Shown here in pieces: positions 27,586 through 35,737 of a DNA stretch of 64,000 nt. Each line of letters opens with the position of its first letter. Position 1 is the first letter of the stretch. The notes beneath the pieces are model-generated. The model searched no databases. It was not told where the DNA came from and saw nothing but the letters and a program-made list of their open reading frames with translations. The stretch lies in contig NZ_BBLT01000001.1 of the NCBI RefSeq assembly GCF_000775915.1, forward strand, positions 682,001 through 746,000, in the 5' to 3' direction. Both the position numbers and the translations under genes were made by a program. This stretch comes from Sporocytophaga myxococcoides (GTDB taxonomy: Bacteria; Bacteroidota; Bacteroidia; Cytophagales; Cytophagaceae).

Positions 27586-27627
27586 AAAAGTCCCGACAAA
27601 GATCTTGATACTTTGTCGGGACTTTTT
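27586..27627. terminator. Bidirectional terminator between hisIE and pstB
   Basis: A hairpin with arms of about 16 bases, AAAGTCCCGACAAAG and CTTTGTCGGGACTTT, with A-rich and T-rich flanks on the two sides. It lies between convergent genes and its right arm abuts the pstB stop codon, so it can end both transcripts. Confidence 0.85.
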
Positions 27628-28429
27628 AGCTTATTATCCCTTTAATATAATCAGAAGTCCTTTTGTCTTTCGGATTTTCCAATACCTGATAAGCGGGACC
27701 ATGTTCTATAATTTCACCCAGATACATAAATATGATATAATCCGCGATACGGATAGCTTGTCTGAGTATGTGAGTTACCATTACAATGGTATACTTATTT
27801 TTAAACTCCACAAATTTTTGTTCAATGTGCGCACTTGATATGGGGTCTAATGCTGAAGTAGGTTCGTCTCCGAGGATAATTTCAGGTTTAACCGCCAGCC
27901 CTCTTGCAAGACAAAGCCTTTGTTGTTGCCCAATGGACAATCCCGAAGCGGGAGTATTAAGCCTGTCCTTTACTTCGTCCCACAGACTTGCCTCTTTAAG
28001 ATAGTATTCAACAATTTGATTTAATTCCGACTTTTTCCTTATACCATGTATCCTTGGCCCATATGCTACATTGTCAAAGATGGACATAGGTAACGGGTAA
28101 GGTCTTTGGGATAAAAGTCCCATTTTTTTTCTGATCTTAATTACATCGGCATGAGGGTCAAATATATCTTCTCCATTTAACATTACTTTACCTGTAACTT
28201 TAGTACCGTCAATGGAGTCAATCAAACGATTAAAGCATTTAAGCAAAGTTGTTTTTCCGCAACCTGATGGACCGATGATTGCCGTGATTTTTTTGGCTGG
28301 TAAGGTTATGTTAATATCCTTAAGAGCTTGTCTGTCTCCATAAAAAACATTTAACCCCTCCACACAGATATTACCTTCATCACAGATATCAGTTATTTGC
28401 GGTACGAATATTTCAGTTGCCATTTTCAT
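27626..28429 (-). CDS. pstB: Phosphate ABC transporter ATP-binding protein (PstB)
   Basis: A 267-residue ABC ATPase. Walker A is GPSGCGKTT, the signature is LSIGQQQRLCLARGL, Walker B is ILGDEPTSALDP, and the switch His is in VMVTHILRQA. It drives phosphate uptake with PstC and PstA. It is the last gene of a pstC-pstA-pstB run on the minus strand (12-base gap after pstA). No phoU follows, which is unusual because phoU commonly closes this operon. Confidence 0.97.
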   Translation of the reverse strand: MKMATEIFVPQITDICDEGNICVEGLNVFYGDRQALKDINITLPAKKITAIIGPSGCGKTTLLKCFNRLIDSIDGTKVTGKVMLNGEDIFDPHADVIKIRKKMGLLSQRPYPLPMSIFDNVAYGPRIHGIRKKSELNQIVEYYLKEASLWDEVKDRLNTPASGLSIGQQQRLCLARGLAVKPEIILGDEPTSALDPISSAHIEQKFVEFKNKYTIVMVTHILRQAIRIADYIIFMYLGEIIEHGPAYQVLENPKDKRTSDYIKGIIS

Positions 28430-28441
28430 TTATCTCAAATT

Positions 28442-29296
28442 TTAAACTAAACTTTTATGTTTAGTGAATTTTTTTGTAGCGATTCGGGATAAGATACTTA
28501 TAAGAAGGATAATGACAGTCAGAACCAGTGCCGAGGCATAGGCTCTGTCCTGAACCTCAGGAATAGGAGTACTCAACTGAAAGAAAATGGCCAGCGGCAG
28601 ATTTGCTGCAGGTTGCATTAACGAAGTTGGGATTCTATCAGTAAATCCGGAAGTAAATAGTACTGAAGCAGCGTCTCCGATACTTCTGCCAAAGGAGATT
28701 AGAACAGCAGTGAGTATTCCGGGTAAAACCTGTTTGCTTACCACTTTTATAGATGTTTCAATTTTGGTGGCACCAAGGGAATAAGAAGCATCTATTAAAC
28801 CTTTTGGCACGGTCATTATAACTTCATCCATAGCTCTTACCATTATAGGTATAACCATTAAAGTAAGGGTAAAAATTCCTGCTAGTAAAGAAGCTTTTAA
28901 TCCAATCAAAAGCATGATTGCAAAGCCAAATGCTCCATATACAATGGAAGGGATTCCCCATAAAACGTCAAGGCATAATCGGGTAAAATCTGCAAACCGG
29001 GATGTTTTGGTCCTGTATACATTCAAATAAAGGGCCACAGGTAAACTTATAAGCAACCCGAGAATTGTTGAACCTCCAGCGAGATATAAAGAACCTACAA
29101 TGGCATTTAAAATACCTCCTCCTTTTCCAAGAAAAAATCCTCCTTTGGGTGTTTGAGTGATCATTGCCCAGGATAATGATGGCAAACCTTTCTGAAGAAT
29201 GCTGTAAATAATTAAAAACAGACTTACCAATACGAGTAAAGTAGAGGCCTTCATCAATACTTTAAAAATCCCTTCTTCCACCTTATTTATGTTCAT
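28442..29296 (-). CDS. pstA: Phosphate ABC transporter permease (PstA)
   Basis: A 284-residue inner-membrane permease with about six membrane helices. The ABC-contact EAA loop reads LIDASYSLGATKIETSIKVV (about 165-185). It pairs with PstC to form the phosphate channel. It lies 4 bases after pstC and 12 bases before pstB. Confidence 0.96.
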   Translation of the reverse strand: MNINKVEEGIFKVLMKASTLLVLVSLFLIIYSILQKGLPSLSWAMITQTPKGGFFLGKGGGILNAIVGSLYLAGGSTILGLLISLPVALYLNVYRTKTSRFADFTRLCLDVLWGIPSIVYGAFGFAIMLLIGLKASLLAGIFTLTLMVIPIMVRAMDEVIMTVPKGLIDASYSLGATKIETSIKVVSKQVLPGILTAVLISFGRSIGDAASVLFTSGFTDRIPTSLMQPAANLPLAIFFQLSTPIPEVQDRAYASALVLTVIILLISILSRIATKKFTKHKSLV

Positions 29297-29300
29297 AATC

Positions 29301-30209
29301 TTATGCTATTTTTCTTTCTATATTTTTTAGAATTCTTCTGGATATGAAATTGAAAATCAGTACGATCACAAACAGGATGAGGGAGGCAAGCATTAATGCT
29401 GAATCGTACAGCGGGATAGACATCATTTCTCCGTAATTATTAGCTATTAATGCGGTGATCGGATATCCTGGATCTAAAGGGCTGATAGGGATCATAATCA
29501 CATTTCCAACAACCATTAATACTGCAAGTGTCTCCCCAAAAGCTCTGGAAAGTCCCAGAACAATAGCAGAAATTACCCCAGGGGCAGCTTTTCTCAGTAT
29601 TACCAGTTTTACTGTTTGCCATTTAGTGGCGCCTACAGAAAGCGATGCGCTTTTAAGATCTTCCGGAATTGTTTCAAAAACTTCAAGAAGAACGTGAATA
29701 ATGATAGGAAAGATCATTATGGAAAGAACTATACCTCCTGTGAGAATAGTATATCCGGAAGAAGTAATTCCAAAAGCCGGAGCTATATAATCTCTTACCA
29801 ATGGCACTACTTCAATAATGCCCCAGATTCCGAAAATAACAGAAGGGATACCGGCTAGTATATCTATTAATGGATTAACAAAGGCTATAACCCTTTTATC
29901 TGCATATTCAGAAAGATAAATAGCTGAGAGAAGACAAAGTGGTACTGAGATGACAACAGCAACTATAGTTACATAAAGTGTGCTAATAATAAATGGAAGC
30001 AGGCCAAATTTCATTTTTAAAGGCTGCCATTCTGTAGAAAAAAATAAATTCCCGAACGAGGTTTCTTTTAAAATTGGTACAGATTTGTAAATAAGTCCGA
30101 TTAATATCAAAAACAGGAGTGTGATTGAAAAGTAGGTTAGACCTTTCATTGCCCAGAAACTAAGCTTCTCAATCCAGAGTCGCCTATGATATAAGTCTGT
30201 TTTTCCCAA
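29301..30209 (-). CDS. pstC: Phosphate ABC transporter permease (PstC)
   Basis: A 302-residue inner-membrane permease with six predicted helices. The EAA loop is DLKSASLSVGATKWQTVKLV (about 190-210), and LSRAFGETLAVLMVVGN is the conserved helix that lines the channel. It is separated from the upstream pstS by 340 bases that contain a hairpin, which suggests lower expression than the binding protein. Confidence 0.96.
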   Translation of the reverse strand: MGKTDLYHRRLWIEKLSFWAMKGLTYFSITLLFLILIGLIYKSVPILKETSFGNLFFSTEWQPLKMKFGLLPFIISTLYVTIVAVVISVPLCLLSAIYLSEYADKRVIAFVNPLIDILAGIPSVIFGIWGIIEVVPLVRDYIAPAFGITSSGYTILTGGIVLSIMIFPIIIHVLLEVFETIPEDLKSASLSVGATKWQTVKLVILRKAAPGVISAIVLGLSRAFGETLAVLMVVGNVIMIPISPLDPGYPITALIANNYGEMMSIPLYDSALMLASLILFVIVLIFNFISRRILKNIERKIA

Positions 30210-30501
30210 GATTCCCCCCTTTTGTATAATGATTTAGTTTAACCCAATGATTTAAACTTATTTACTTTTCAGGGGTGATAAAGTTTGTCAGTAGATAAAA
30301 ATTTTAAACAGAATGAAGAATAAGTATTACAGTTTGAAAAAAAGGTCCTAAAGGCTCACTTCAAGGTATGTCCGAGGTGGAATTTGCAAAAAAAAAGATC
30401 TTGAATTGAATTTATCATTTACCACTATTATTTCATTTGAATTTTTGAAAATCGATGTGAGGAGATGAACCTTAACAAGGAGAAAAAAAAGAATTTAATG
30501 A
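30210..30501. other. Intergenic region between pstC and pstS
   Basis: Rest of the 340-base gap, AT-rich with no frame of note. It could hold a separate weak promoter for pstCAB. No recognised operator was found. Confidence 0.35.
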
Positions 30502-30533
30502 TTGCCTGACCTTTAGAGATAAAAGTCAGGCAA
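30502..30533 (-). terminator. Intra-operon hairpin between pstS and pstC
   Basis: A perfect 9-base stem (TTGCCTGAC/GTCAGGCAA) with a 14-base loop lies just after the pstS stop. On the minus strand it is followed, after a short gap, by a T-rich run. It probably ends or attenuates most pstS transcripts, so that pstS is made in excess of pstCAB. Confidence 0.6.
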
Positions 30534-30549
30534 AATATTACCTTATGAT

Positions 30550-31473
30550 TTACTTAAGTTTTTTTAGCTCTTCCTCGAGTTGATCTTTGGATAGATTCAC
30601 ATATCCTGCTTCTTTCACAAATTGCTGACCGTCGGTTAATACCCAGTTTAAAAATGTCTTTATAGTTTGCGAAGTTGGCTCCCCTTTAGTCACAAAATAT
30701 AGTGGACGGGCAGGAGGGTGAGGGAAAATTCCTTTGGCTATTCCCTCCATAAGTTCATTTAAAGTTCCATAAAAATTCTCTTCTGGAGTGATTTTACCAT
30801 TTCCGTCAATGTCGATCGGAATGACAGCAATTCCCGGAGAAGTTTTTCCGGTAGATTTGTCATACACATATGCGATGTTGTTAAATCCGATTGCAAACTT
30901 ATCTTGTTTAACTACCTGTGCGAGGCCTGGGTCTCCGAATACTCCAACACCTTTCAGATCTTCCTGTTTTTTGCCAAGATATTTTGCCCAGGTTTCAGGT
31001 GCACCTGCAGCATCCGAACGAGTATAAACTTTAATAGGATCAGTGGATTTGGTGCCTAATGCGTCTCCCCATGTTTTTAATTTTTCCGTGATCCAGATAT
31101 CCTGAAAGTTCTCTTTTGTTAGTCCTTTTTTTTGTACTTCTGCAATATTTGGATTCTTATCATTGATGGTTGGAATTACGGCATCTATGGTTACGGCAAA
31201 TTCGAAAGCACCTCGTTCATGTTCTACTGGATTAATTTCTCTGGAAACCATTCCTAAATCGACATTACCAGAAATCACGTCAGCCATACCCTTGCCAGCT
31301 CCACCCGCCGTGATGTCAATTTTAACTTCAGGGTGAATTTTATTATATTCTTCTGCCCATTTTATAGCAAGAGGGTATAAGGCAAATGCTCCAGAAATAG
31401 TTATATTTTTTTCATCGTCTCCGCAGGATGAAAAAAGTGCAACAATGAGTAAAAATAAAAATGCCCTCTTCAT
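30550..31473 (-). CDS. pstS: Phosphate-binding lipoprotein (PstS family)
   Basis: A 307-residue substrate-binding protein. The N-terminus has a lipobox ending SSCG (Cys near residue 17), so it is lipid-anchored. Phosphate-binding features include ISGAFALYPLAIKWAEEY, GGAGKGMADV, the TRSDAAGAPETWAKYL motif and YFVTKGEPTS. It captures phosphate in the periplasm for PstCAB. Upstream lies a 0.75 kb AT-rich region with palindromes, a candidate control region for phosphate limitation. Confidence 0.93.
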   Translation of the reverse strand: MKRAFLFLLIVALFSSCGDDEKNITISGAFALYPLAIKWAEEYNKIHPEVKIDITAGGAGKGMADVISGNVDLGMVSREINPVEHERGAFEFAVTIDAVIPTINDKNPNIAEVQKKGLTKENFQDIWITEKLKTWGDALGTKSTDPIKVYTRSDAAGAPETWAKYLGKKQEDLKGVGVFGDPGLAQVVKQDKFAIGFNNIAYVYDKSTGKTSPGIAVIPIDIDGNGKITPEENFYGTLNELMEGIAKGIFPHPPARPLYFVTKGEPTSQTIKTFLNWVLTDGQQFVKEAGYVNLSKDQLEEELKKLK

Positions 31474-31689
31474 AGTATCTTAAGTTTAAGGATTGATGAA
31501 TGAAATTAATGAATGCCTCAATTAATTCCAATTAGAATTTTATCCTTCCTCTCTCTTTAATAAATAAGTTATTTTTTTGTTCAGCTTTATCTTTTCATAA
31601 TCTGATTCGTCAATCTTTCTTTTCTTAAAAAAATTATTTTCCTGTTTAATTGTGTAAACATTAGTAATTATATCTAAAAACACATTTTG

Positions 31690-31701
31690 TTACAATTGTA
31701 A
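31690..31701. promoter_or_regulatory. Palindrome TTACAATTGTAA, copy 1
   Basis: A perfect 12-base palindrome that contains TACA-nn-TGTA, the core of operators bound by BlaI/MecI/CopY-type winged-helix repressors. It lies 217 bases upstream of the pstS start. An identical copy is at 31787. Confidence 0.5.
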
Positions 31702-31786
31702 ATGATACACATGGATTGTTTTAATTATATTTATATTATTGTTCAATCCTGTAAATAGGCCATAAAAAACTACTGATTTTTGTTAC

Positions 31787-31798
31787 TTACAATTGTAA
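31787..31798. promoter_or_regulatory. Palindrome TTACAATTGTAA, copy 2
   Basis: The same 12-base palindrome as at 31690, 97 bases further. The second copy in an otherwise low-complexity region supports a protein-binding site rather than chance, although the high AT content raises the chance level. Confidence 0.5.
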
Positions 31799-32048
31799 AT
31801 ATGATTTTTAATATAATAAAATTAATTACTAAATTACTTAGTATTTTATGTTTTGTGTTGATTATTTTATTTATTATCAAGTTACAGATGTGAAATGTTT
31901 TAACTTATACTTTAAAGTTAAATCATATATTAAATTGCACTGTCTTGAATTTACTTTTATGACTTGTTAGAGTATTTAAAAGATCTAATTTTAGAACTTT
32001 ATAAGTATGTATTGGTAAAATTATATAGTTATAAATGTAAATTATGAT

Positions 32049-32089
32049 GTTTACATTTGTGATCGACCAGTGAATTTATAAATGTAAAC
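32049..32089. repeat. Inverted repeat GTTTACATTT / AAATGTAAAC
   Basis: Perfect 10-base arms at 32049-32058 and 32080-32089 with 21 bases between. A further AAATGTAAAT lies at 32033-32042. The half-site resembles that of the TTACAATTGTAA palindromes. It lies 136-176 bases upstream of the holin-like gene and 576 bases upstream of pstS, and may be part of the same control region. Confidence 0.5.
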
Positions 32090-32224
32090 TTGATTTATTT
32101 AGTTTTATTTAGGAGAAAAATACAATCTTTAGTTGGCGTTTTTTTTGGGAAAAATTAACAATGAGGAATTTGAAAGCGTTCATAAAGTAGGTACGAAATT
32201 GCCCACTATATAAATGAACCAGAG

Positions 32225-32563
32225 ATGAAATACATATTCAAACTATTAATATCTGCAGCCATTATTCTAGGAGCTACATTTTTGTTGCCGGGAATTTTGA
32301 TTAAAAGTTTCGGTGTTGCATTGCTGGTAATGTTTGTTCTGTCAATCTTAAATGTAATCCTTCGTCCCGTTTTAATCCTATTAACAATACCGGTAACAAT
32401 ACTTACTTTAGGCTTATTTTTACTGGTAATTAATGCAGTGATAATTCTATTGACAGCTTGGATGATTGATGGATTTGAGGTATTGAATTTCTGGTGGGCC
32501 CTTTTATTTAGTTTAATAGTGTCGTTGGTCAATTATATAGCGGACCTCATAATCGGGGATTAA
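32225..32563 (+). CDS. Small integral membrane protein, phage_holin_4_2-type family
   Basis: A 112-residue protein with three or four hydrophobic segments and the family pattern ILNVILRPVLILLTIPVTILTLGLFLLVINAV. Despite the family name, these proteins are chromosomal in many bacteria and no lytic role is established. It is 3 bases upstream of the rhomboid gene and overlaps functionally in a membrane-protein operon of three genes. Confidence 0.8.
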   Translation: MKYIFKLLISAAIILGATFLLPGILIKSFGVALLVMFVLSILNVILRPVLILLTIPVTILTLGLFLLVINAVIILLTAWMIDGFEVLNFWWALLFSLIVSLVNYIADLIIGD

Positions 32564-32566
32564 TTC

Positions 32567-33208
32567 ATGGAAGTTGCAAGAAGAAGTTTTTATCAGAGTT
32601 TTCTGTATCCGTTTGTGTACATAATGGTACTTTGGGGAGTCAAGGTGTTTGAGCTCAGGTATGGGTATGATCTTAGTAGATTTGGTATTTTTCCAAGAAC
32701 ATTTTTGGGGCTGACCGGGGTGGCATTTGCTCCCTTAATACATGGAGATTTCAATCATCTGATATCAAATACATTTCCTTTGCTCATTTTGGGAATGGCT
32801 ATGTTTTACTTTTATAGAACAATAGCGTTTGAAATTTTCCTTTGGATCTATTTCCTCCCTAATATCTGGGTTTGGATTTCTGCAGTTGGCCAAGGGTACC
32901 ATATAGGATCTAGTGGTATCATTTATGGTTCAGTCAGCTTTCTTTTTTTCAGTGGAATTTTCCGCAAAAATCAAAAAGCAATGATTCTCTCCTTGATTAT
33001 TATTTTCATCTATGGTAGTTTAGTTTGGGGTATTTTTCCCTTTACCAGAGGTGTTTCCTGGGAGACTCACTTTTTTGGAAGCTTATCAGGTGGATTAGCA
33101 GCCTATTTTTACAGAAAAACAGGAGAGGAATATCTTAAAAGCAAGGAGAAGGAACCAGAAGGCCCCGGCAATGATTCTTTAATTGGGGGAGAACATCATG
33201 AAAGTTAA
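32567..33208 (+). CDS. Rhomboid-family intramembrane serine protease
   Basis: A 213-residue protein with about six membrane helices. The catalytic Ser lies in HIGSSGIIYGSVSF (near residue 126), the catalytic His lies in ETHFFGSLSGGLAAY (near 170), and the helix-1 His/Asn feature is HGDFNHLISNTFPL. It cleaves membrane proteins within the bilayer. It is translated from a point 3 bases after the previous gene, and its end overlaps the next gene by 11 bases. Confidence 0.9.
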   Translation: MEVARRSFYQSFLYPFVYIMVLWGVKVFELRYGYDLSRFGIFPRTFLGLTGVAFAPLIHGDFNHLISNTFPLLILGMAMFYFYRTIAFEIFLWIYFLPNIWVWISAVGQGYHIGSSGIIYGSVSFLFFSGIFRKNQKAMILSLIIIFIYGSLVWGIFPFTRGVSWETHFFGSLSGGLAAYFYRKTGEEYLKSKEKEPEGPGNDSLIGGEHHES

Positions 33209-33506
33209 AATAAAGGAAAAATCATTAATAGCGAAAATGGCTGCCTGGTACATGGGGTCCAAAAATATAGCTATTGTGTTTGGTAAAACCATTCATTTAC
33301 ATGGGGTAAACAAGAATGAGTTTATGGCAGTGGAACAATGGGTGAATCATGAACTTGTGCATGTAAGACAATATCAGCGCTATGGTTTTTTTACCTTTCT
33401 TGCCATCTATGCAATAGAAAGTTTGAGAAAAGGATATTATAACAATAGGTTTGAAGTTGAGGCAAGAATTGGAGAAACTACCGGAGAAAAAATAACCATT
33501 CATTAA
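33198..33506 (+). CDS. Small HELVH-motif putative metallopeptidase-like protein
   Basis: A 102-residue protein. The zinc motif HELVHVRQY lies near residue 50, and FEVEAR follows near residue 83, possibly holding the third ligand. It resembles the DUF4157-like group of small HExxH proteins. The start at 33198 (ATG) is chosen; a TTG at 33183 is in frame but less likely. It overlaps the rhomboid gene by 11 bases, so the two are probably coupled. The substrate is unknown. Confidence 0.7.
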   Translation: MKVKIKEKSLIAKMAAWYMGSKNIAIVFGKTIHLHGVNKNEFMAVEQWVNHELVHVRQYQRYGFFTFLAIYAIESLRKGYYNNRFEVEARIGETTGEKITIH

Positions 33507-33525
33507 ATATTTAATGAATGGTTAT
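33492..33525. terminator. 34-base perfect palindrome at the gene end
   Basis: Two 17-base arms meet with no loop spacing, ATAACCATTCATTAAAT and its complement, starting within the stop region of the HELVH gene. It can form a strong hairpin and may end transcription on either strand before the convergent PhoH gene. There is no T-run, so its termination role is less sure. Confidence 0.55.
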
Positions 33526-33594
33526 GAATACAGGCACAGACTTTTGTTAAACAGTTGAACAATCGTTAATTCTATTAGATCTTGTTAATTTAGC

Positions 33595-34935
33595 TTAAAG
33601 CATCTCATTCGCAAGATTCGCCAGCTCAGAACGCTCTCCTTTTTCAAGAGTTACGTGAGCATACAATTTATGATTCCTCAATCTGTCAATCAGGAATGAT
33701 AATCCGTTACTTTGAGAATCCAGATAAGGAGTATCAATCTGGTAAATATCACCTGTGAAGATAATTTTCGTGTTTTCTCCAGCCCTTGAAATAATTGTTT
33801 TCACTTCATGCGGAGTAAGGTTCTGAGCTTCGTCTACAATAAAGCATATATTTGAAAGGCTTCTTCCTCTGATATATGCTAAAGGAGTTATGACCAACTT
33901 CTCTTTATTTACCATTTCGGTAATTCTCTGATAATCACTATCTGTCTCATTAAACTGATTTTGAATAAACTTCAGGTTGTCAAACAATGGTTCCATATAA
34001 GGATTCAGTTTGCTTTTAATATCTCCTGGAAGATATCCTATATCTTTATTGCTAAGTGGTACTATTGGTCTTGCCAGATAGATCTGTTTGAAGTTTTTCC
34101 GTTGTTCCAATGTGGCGGCAAGAGCAAGTAGGGTCTTGCCTGTTCCAGCTACTCCTTGCATAGAGACTAGCTTTATATCTGGATTCATGATAGCATGAAT
34201 GGCAAATGTTTGTTCTGCATTCCGTGGTTTTATGCCGTAAACAGTTTTTTTCTCAACATGCTCAATGCGATCTTCTGATGCATTATAATAACCCAAAACT
34301 GAATTTTTCTCACTTTTTAATATATAATAGTGGTTCTGTATCAGTTGTTGCTTGGGGATTATTGAACTATGGATAGATCCTTTTTCATAGATTTGGTTAA
34401 TATCTTCATAAGGAACGTTTTCAATATAGGTCCTCCCTGTATAAAGACTATCAACATCTTTGATCTTTCCTGTAGAATAGTCTTCTGCAGGTAAATTCAG
34501 TGATTTAGCTTTCAACCGCAAGTTTATGTCTTTGGTGACAAGAACAACTTTTGCGTCTTTAGCCTCATGTTGCAGATTCAGAGCAGCATTCAGTATCCTG
34601 TGATCGGCTTTATTATCATTAAAAACTCTTTCAGCGTCAAGTGTAGCTTTGCTAGATGTGTTCATCACCACCTTAAAACGTCCTTTATTGCTACCAGGAA
34701 GAGGAATCCAGTCCTGTAACATATAAGTTCCGGAAAGATCATCCAGGAATCTGATGAACTCTCTCGCCTCAAAGTTAATGATATCATTACCTTTCTTGAA
34801 ATTGTCAAGCTCCTCCAAAACAGTTATGGGAATCGCTATATCATGTTCCTTAAAATTTTTGACTGCATTGTGGTCATAAAGTATGACTGAAGTATCCAGC
34901 ACAAAAATCTTTTTATCTTTTTTCGCTTTAGCCAT
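33595..34935 (-). CDS. phoH: PIN-PhoH family ATPase (YlaK-like)
   Basis: A 446-residue protein in two parts. Residues 8-150 are a PIN domain (KIFVLDTSVILYD) with ribonuclease-type acids. Residues 220-446 are a PhoH ATPase with Walker A QGVAGTGKTLLALA and Walker B CFIVDEAQNLTP. This pairing (PIN-PhoH) is linked to RNA processing and translation control. PhoH genes are often phosphate-starvation inducible in other bacteria, and pst lies 2 kb away, but no shared site was shown. Confidence 0.92.
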   Translation of the reverse strand: MAKAKKDKKIFVLDTSVILYDHNAVKNFKEHDIAIPITVLEELDNFKKGNDIINFEAREFIRFLDDLSGTYMLQDWIPLPGSNKGRFKVVMNTSSKATLDAERVFNDNKADHRILNAALNLQHEAKDAKVVLVTKDINLRLKAKSLNLPAEDYSTGKIKDVDSLYTGRTYIENVPYEDINQIYEKGSIHSSIIPKQQLIQNHYYILKSEKNSVLGYYNASEDRIEHVEKKTVYGIKPRNAEQTFAIHAIMNPDIKLVSMQGVAGTGKTLLALAATLEQRKNFKQIYLARPIVPLSNKDIGYLPGDIKSKLNPYMEPLFDNLKFIQNQFNETDSDYQRITEMVNKEKLVITPLAYIRGRSLSNICFIVDEAQNLTPHEVKTIISRAGENTKIIFTGDIYQIDTPYLDSQSNGLSFLIDRLRNHKLYAHVTLEKGERSELANLANEML

Positions 34936-35034
34936 TTTAGAAGACGATTAAAAATGAATATTAAATGCACCTCTGAAATATAAGAGATATAGATATAAAA
35001 CTTTAAATTATTCCTTATTATTATTTAAATATGT

Positions 35035-35703
35035 TTACGACCTTTTTTTAAAAATGGCTGAATAAAAAAGCTCTTTCAGATAGCCTTTTTCATGTATTAT
35101 ATTAAAACCGGATTGAAGTATTTCTGTTCGGAGGTCAATAAGAGTTTTACCGCTGATAGAGGTTGTATTTCTGAAGAAGAAGTACAAAACTTTAATATAC
35201 ATGTTCTTCATGAAGGTTCTCAAGGTTTTGCCTCTGCTGATTTGCAGATCGGTATAATAAAATAAGCCTTCACTAGATAGCTTCTCATGTATAAAGCTGA
35301 TCCAGGTTTTGACTTCTTCCTGGCTGAAAAGGTCAAGAAAAAAATTGGTTATTATAAGATCGAATTTTTCTTCTTCTGCAATTTTGTCGAAGCTGCCTCT
35401 CCGGAACTCCACTTTGCAATCCTGATACAAATCTTTAATTTTTACAGACGCTTTAGCAAGCATTTTTTCAGAAATGTCAAGATTTACAATATTTGTAACC
35501 TTGCCGGAGATAATTAGAGATCTTAAAAAGTTGCCTGTGCCTCCTCCAATAATCAGACAGCTTTTTTTCTCAGGAAGCAGATGGATTAACTCCTCCTGAC
35601 TTTTAATAAACCCTCTTCCAGGAGGAATTAATAGCAGATAATCATAAATTGCAGCAAGTCGGTTAAAACCTTTTCTTTGTCTTTCCAATTTTAAATTGAC
35701 CAA
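35035..35703 (-). CDS. Class I SAM-dependent methyltransferase
   Basis: A protein of about 222 residues. The SAM-binding glycine loop is CLIIGGGTGNFLR, motif II is NLDISEKML, and motif IV is FDLIITNFFLDLF. The open frame continues upstream through the divergent yajQ gene, so the start must be downstream of it. I place it at the TTG at 35703 (alternative TTG at 35688), which gives an N-terminus LKLERQRKGFNRLAAIYDYL typical of the family. Substrate unknown. Confidence 0.75.
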   Translation of the reverse strand: MVNLKLERQRKGFNRLAAIYDYLLLIPPGRGFIKSQEELIHLLPEKKSCLIIGGGTGNFLRSLIISGKVTNIVNLDISEKMLAKASVKIKDLYQDCKVEFRRGSFDKIAEEEKFDLIITNFFLDLFSQEEVKTWISFIHEKLSSEGLFYYTDLQISRGKTLRTFMKNMYIKVLYFFFRNTTSISGKTLIDLRTEILQSGFNIIHEKGYLKELFYSAIFKKRS

Positions 35704-35737
35704 AACCCGATTAAATTTACATTTTAATTTTATTTCT

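Larger units (their letters stand above)
31474..32224. other. Long AT-rich non-coding region upstream of pstS
   Basis: About 750 bases without any credible gene, extremely AT-rich. It lies between divergent pstS and a holin-like gene. It contains two identical 12-base palindromes and a cluster of AAATGTAAA-type sequences, listed separately. It is the most likely control region of the pst genes, and might also encode a small RNA. Confidence 0.6.

Noticed and set aside
32225-32563. Holin of a prophage
   Set aside because: The family name suggests a phage holin, but members are common chromosomal membrane proteins, and no phage genes lie around it.
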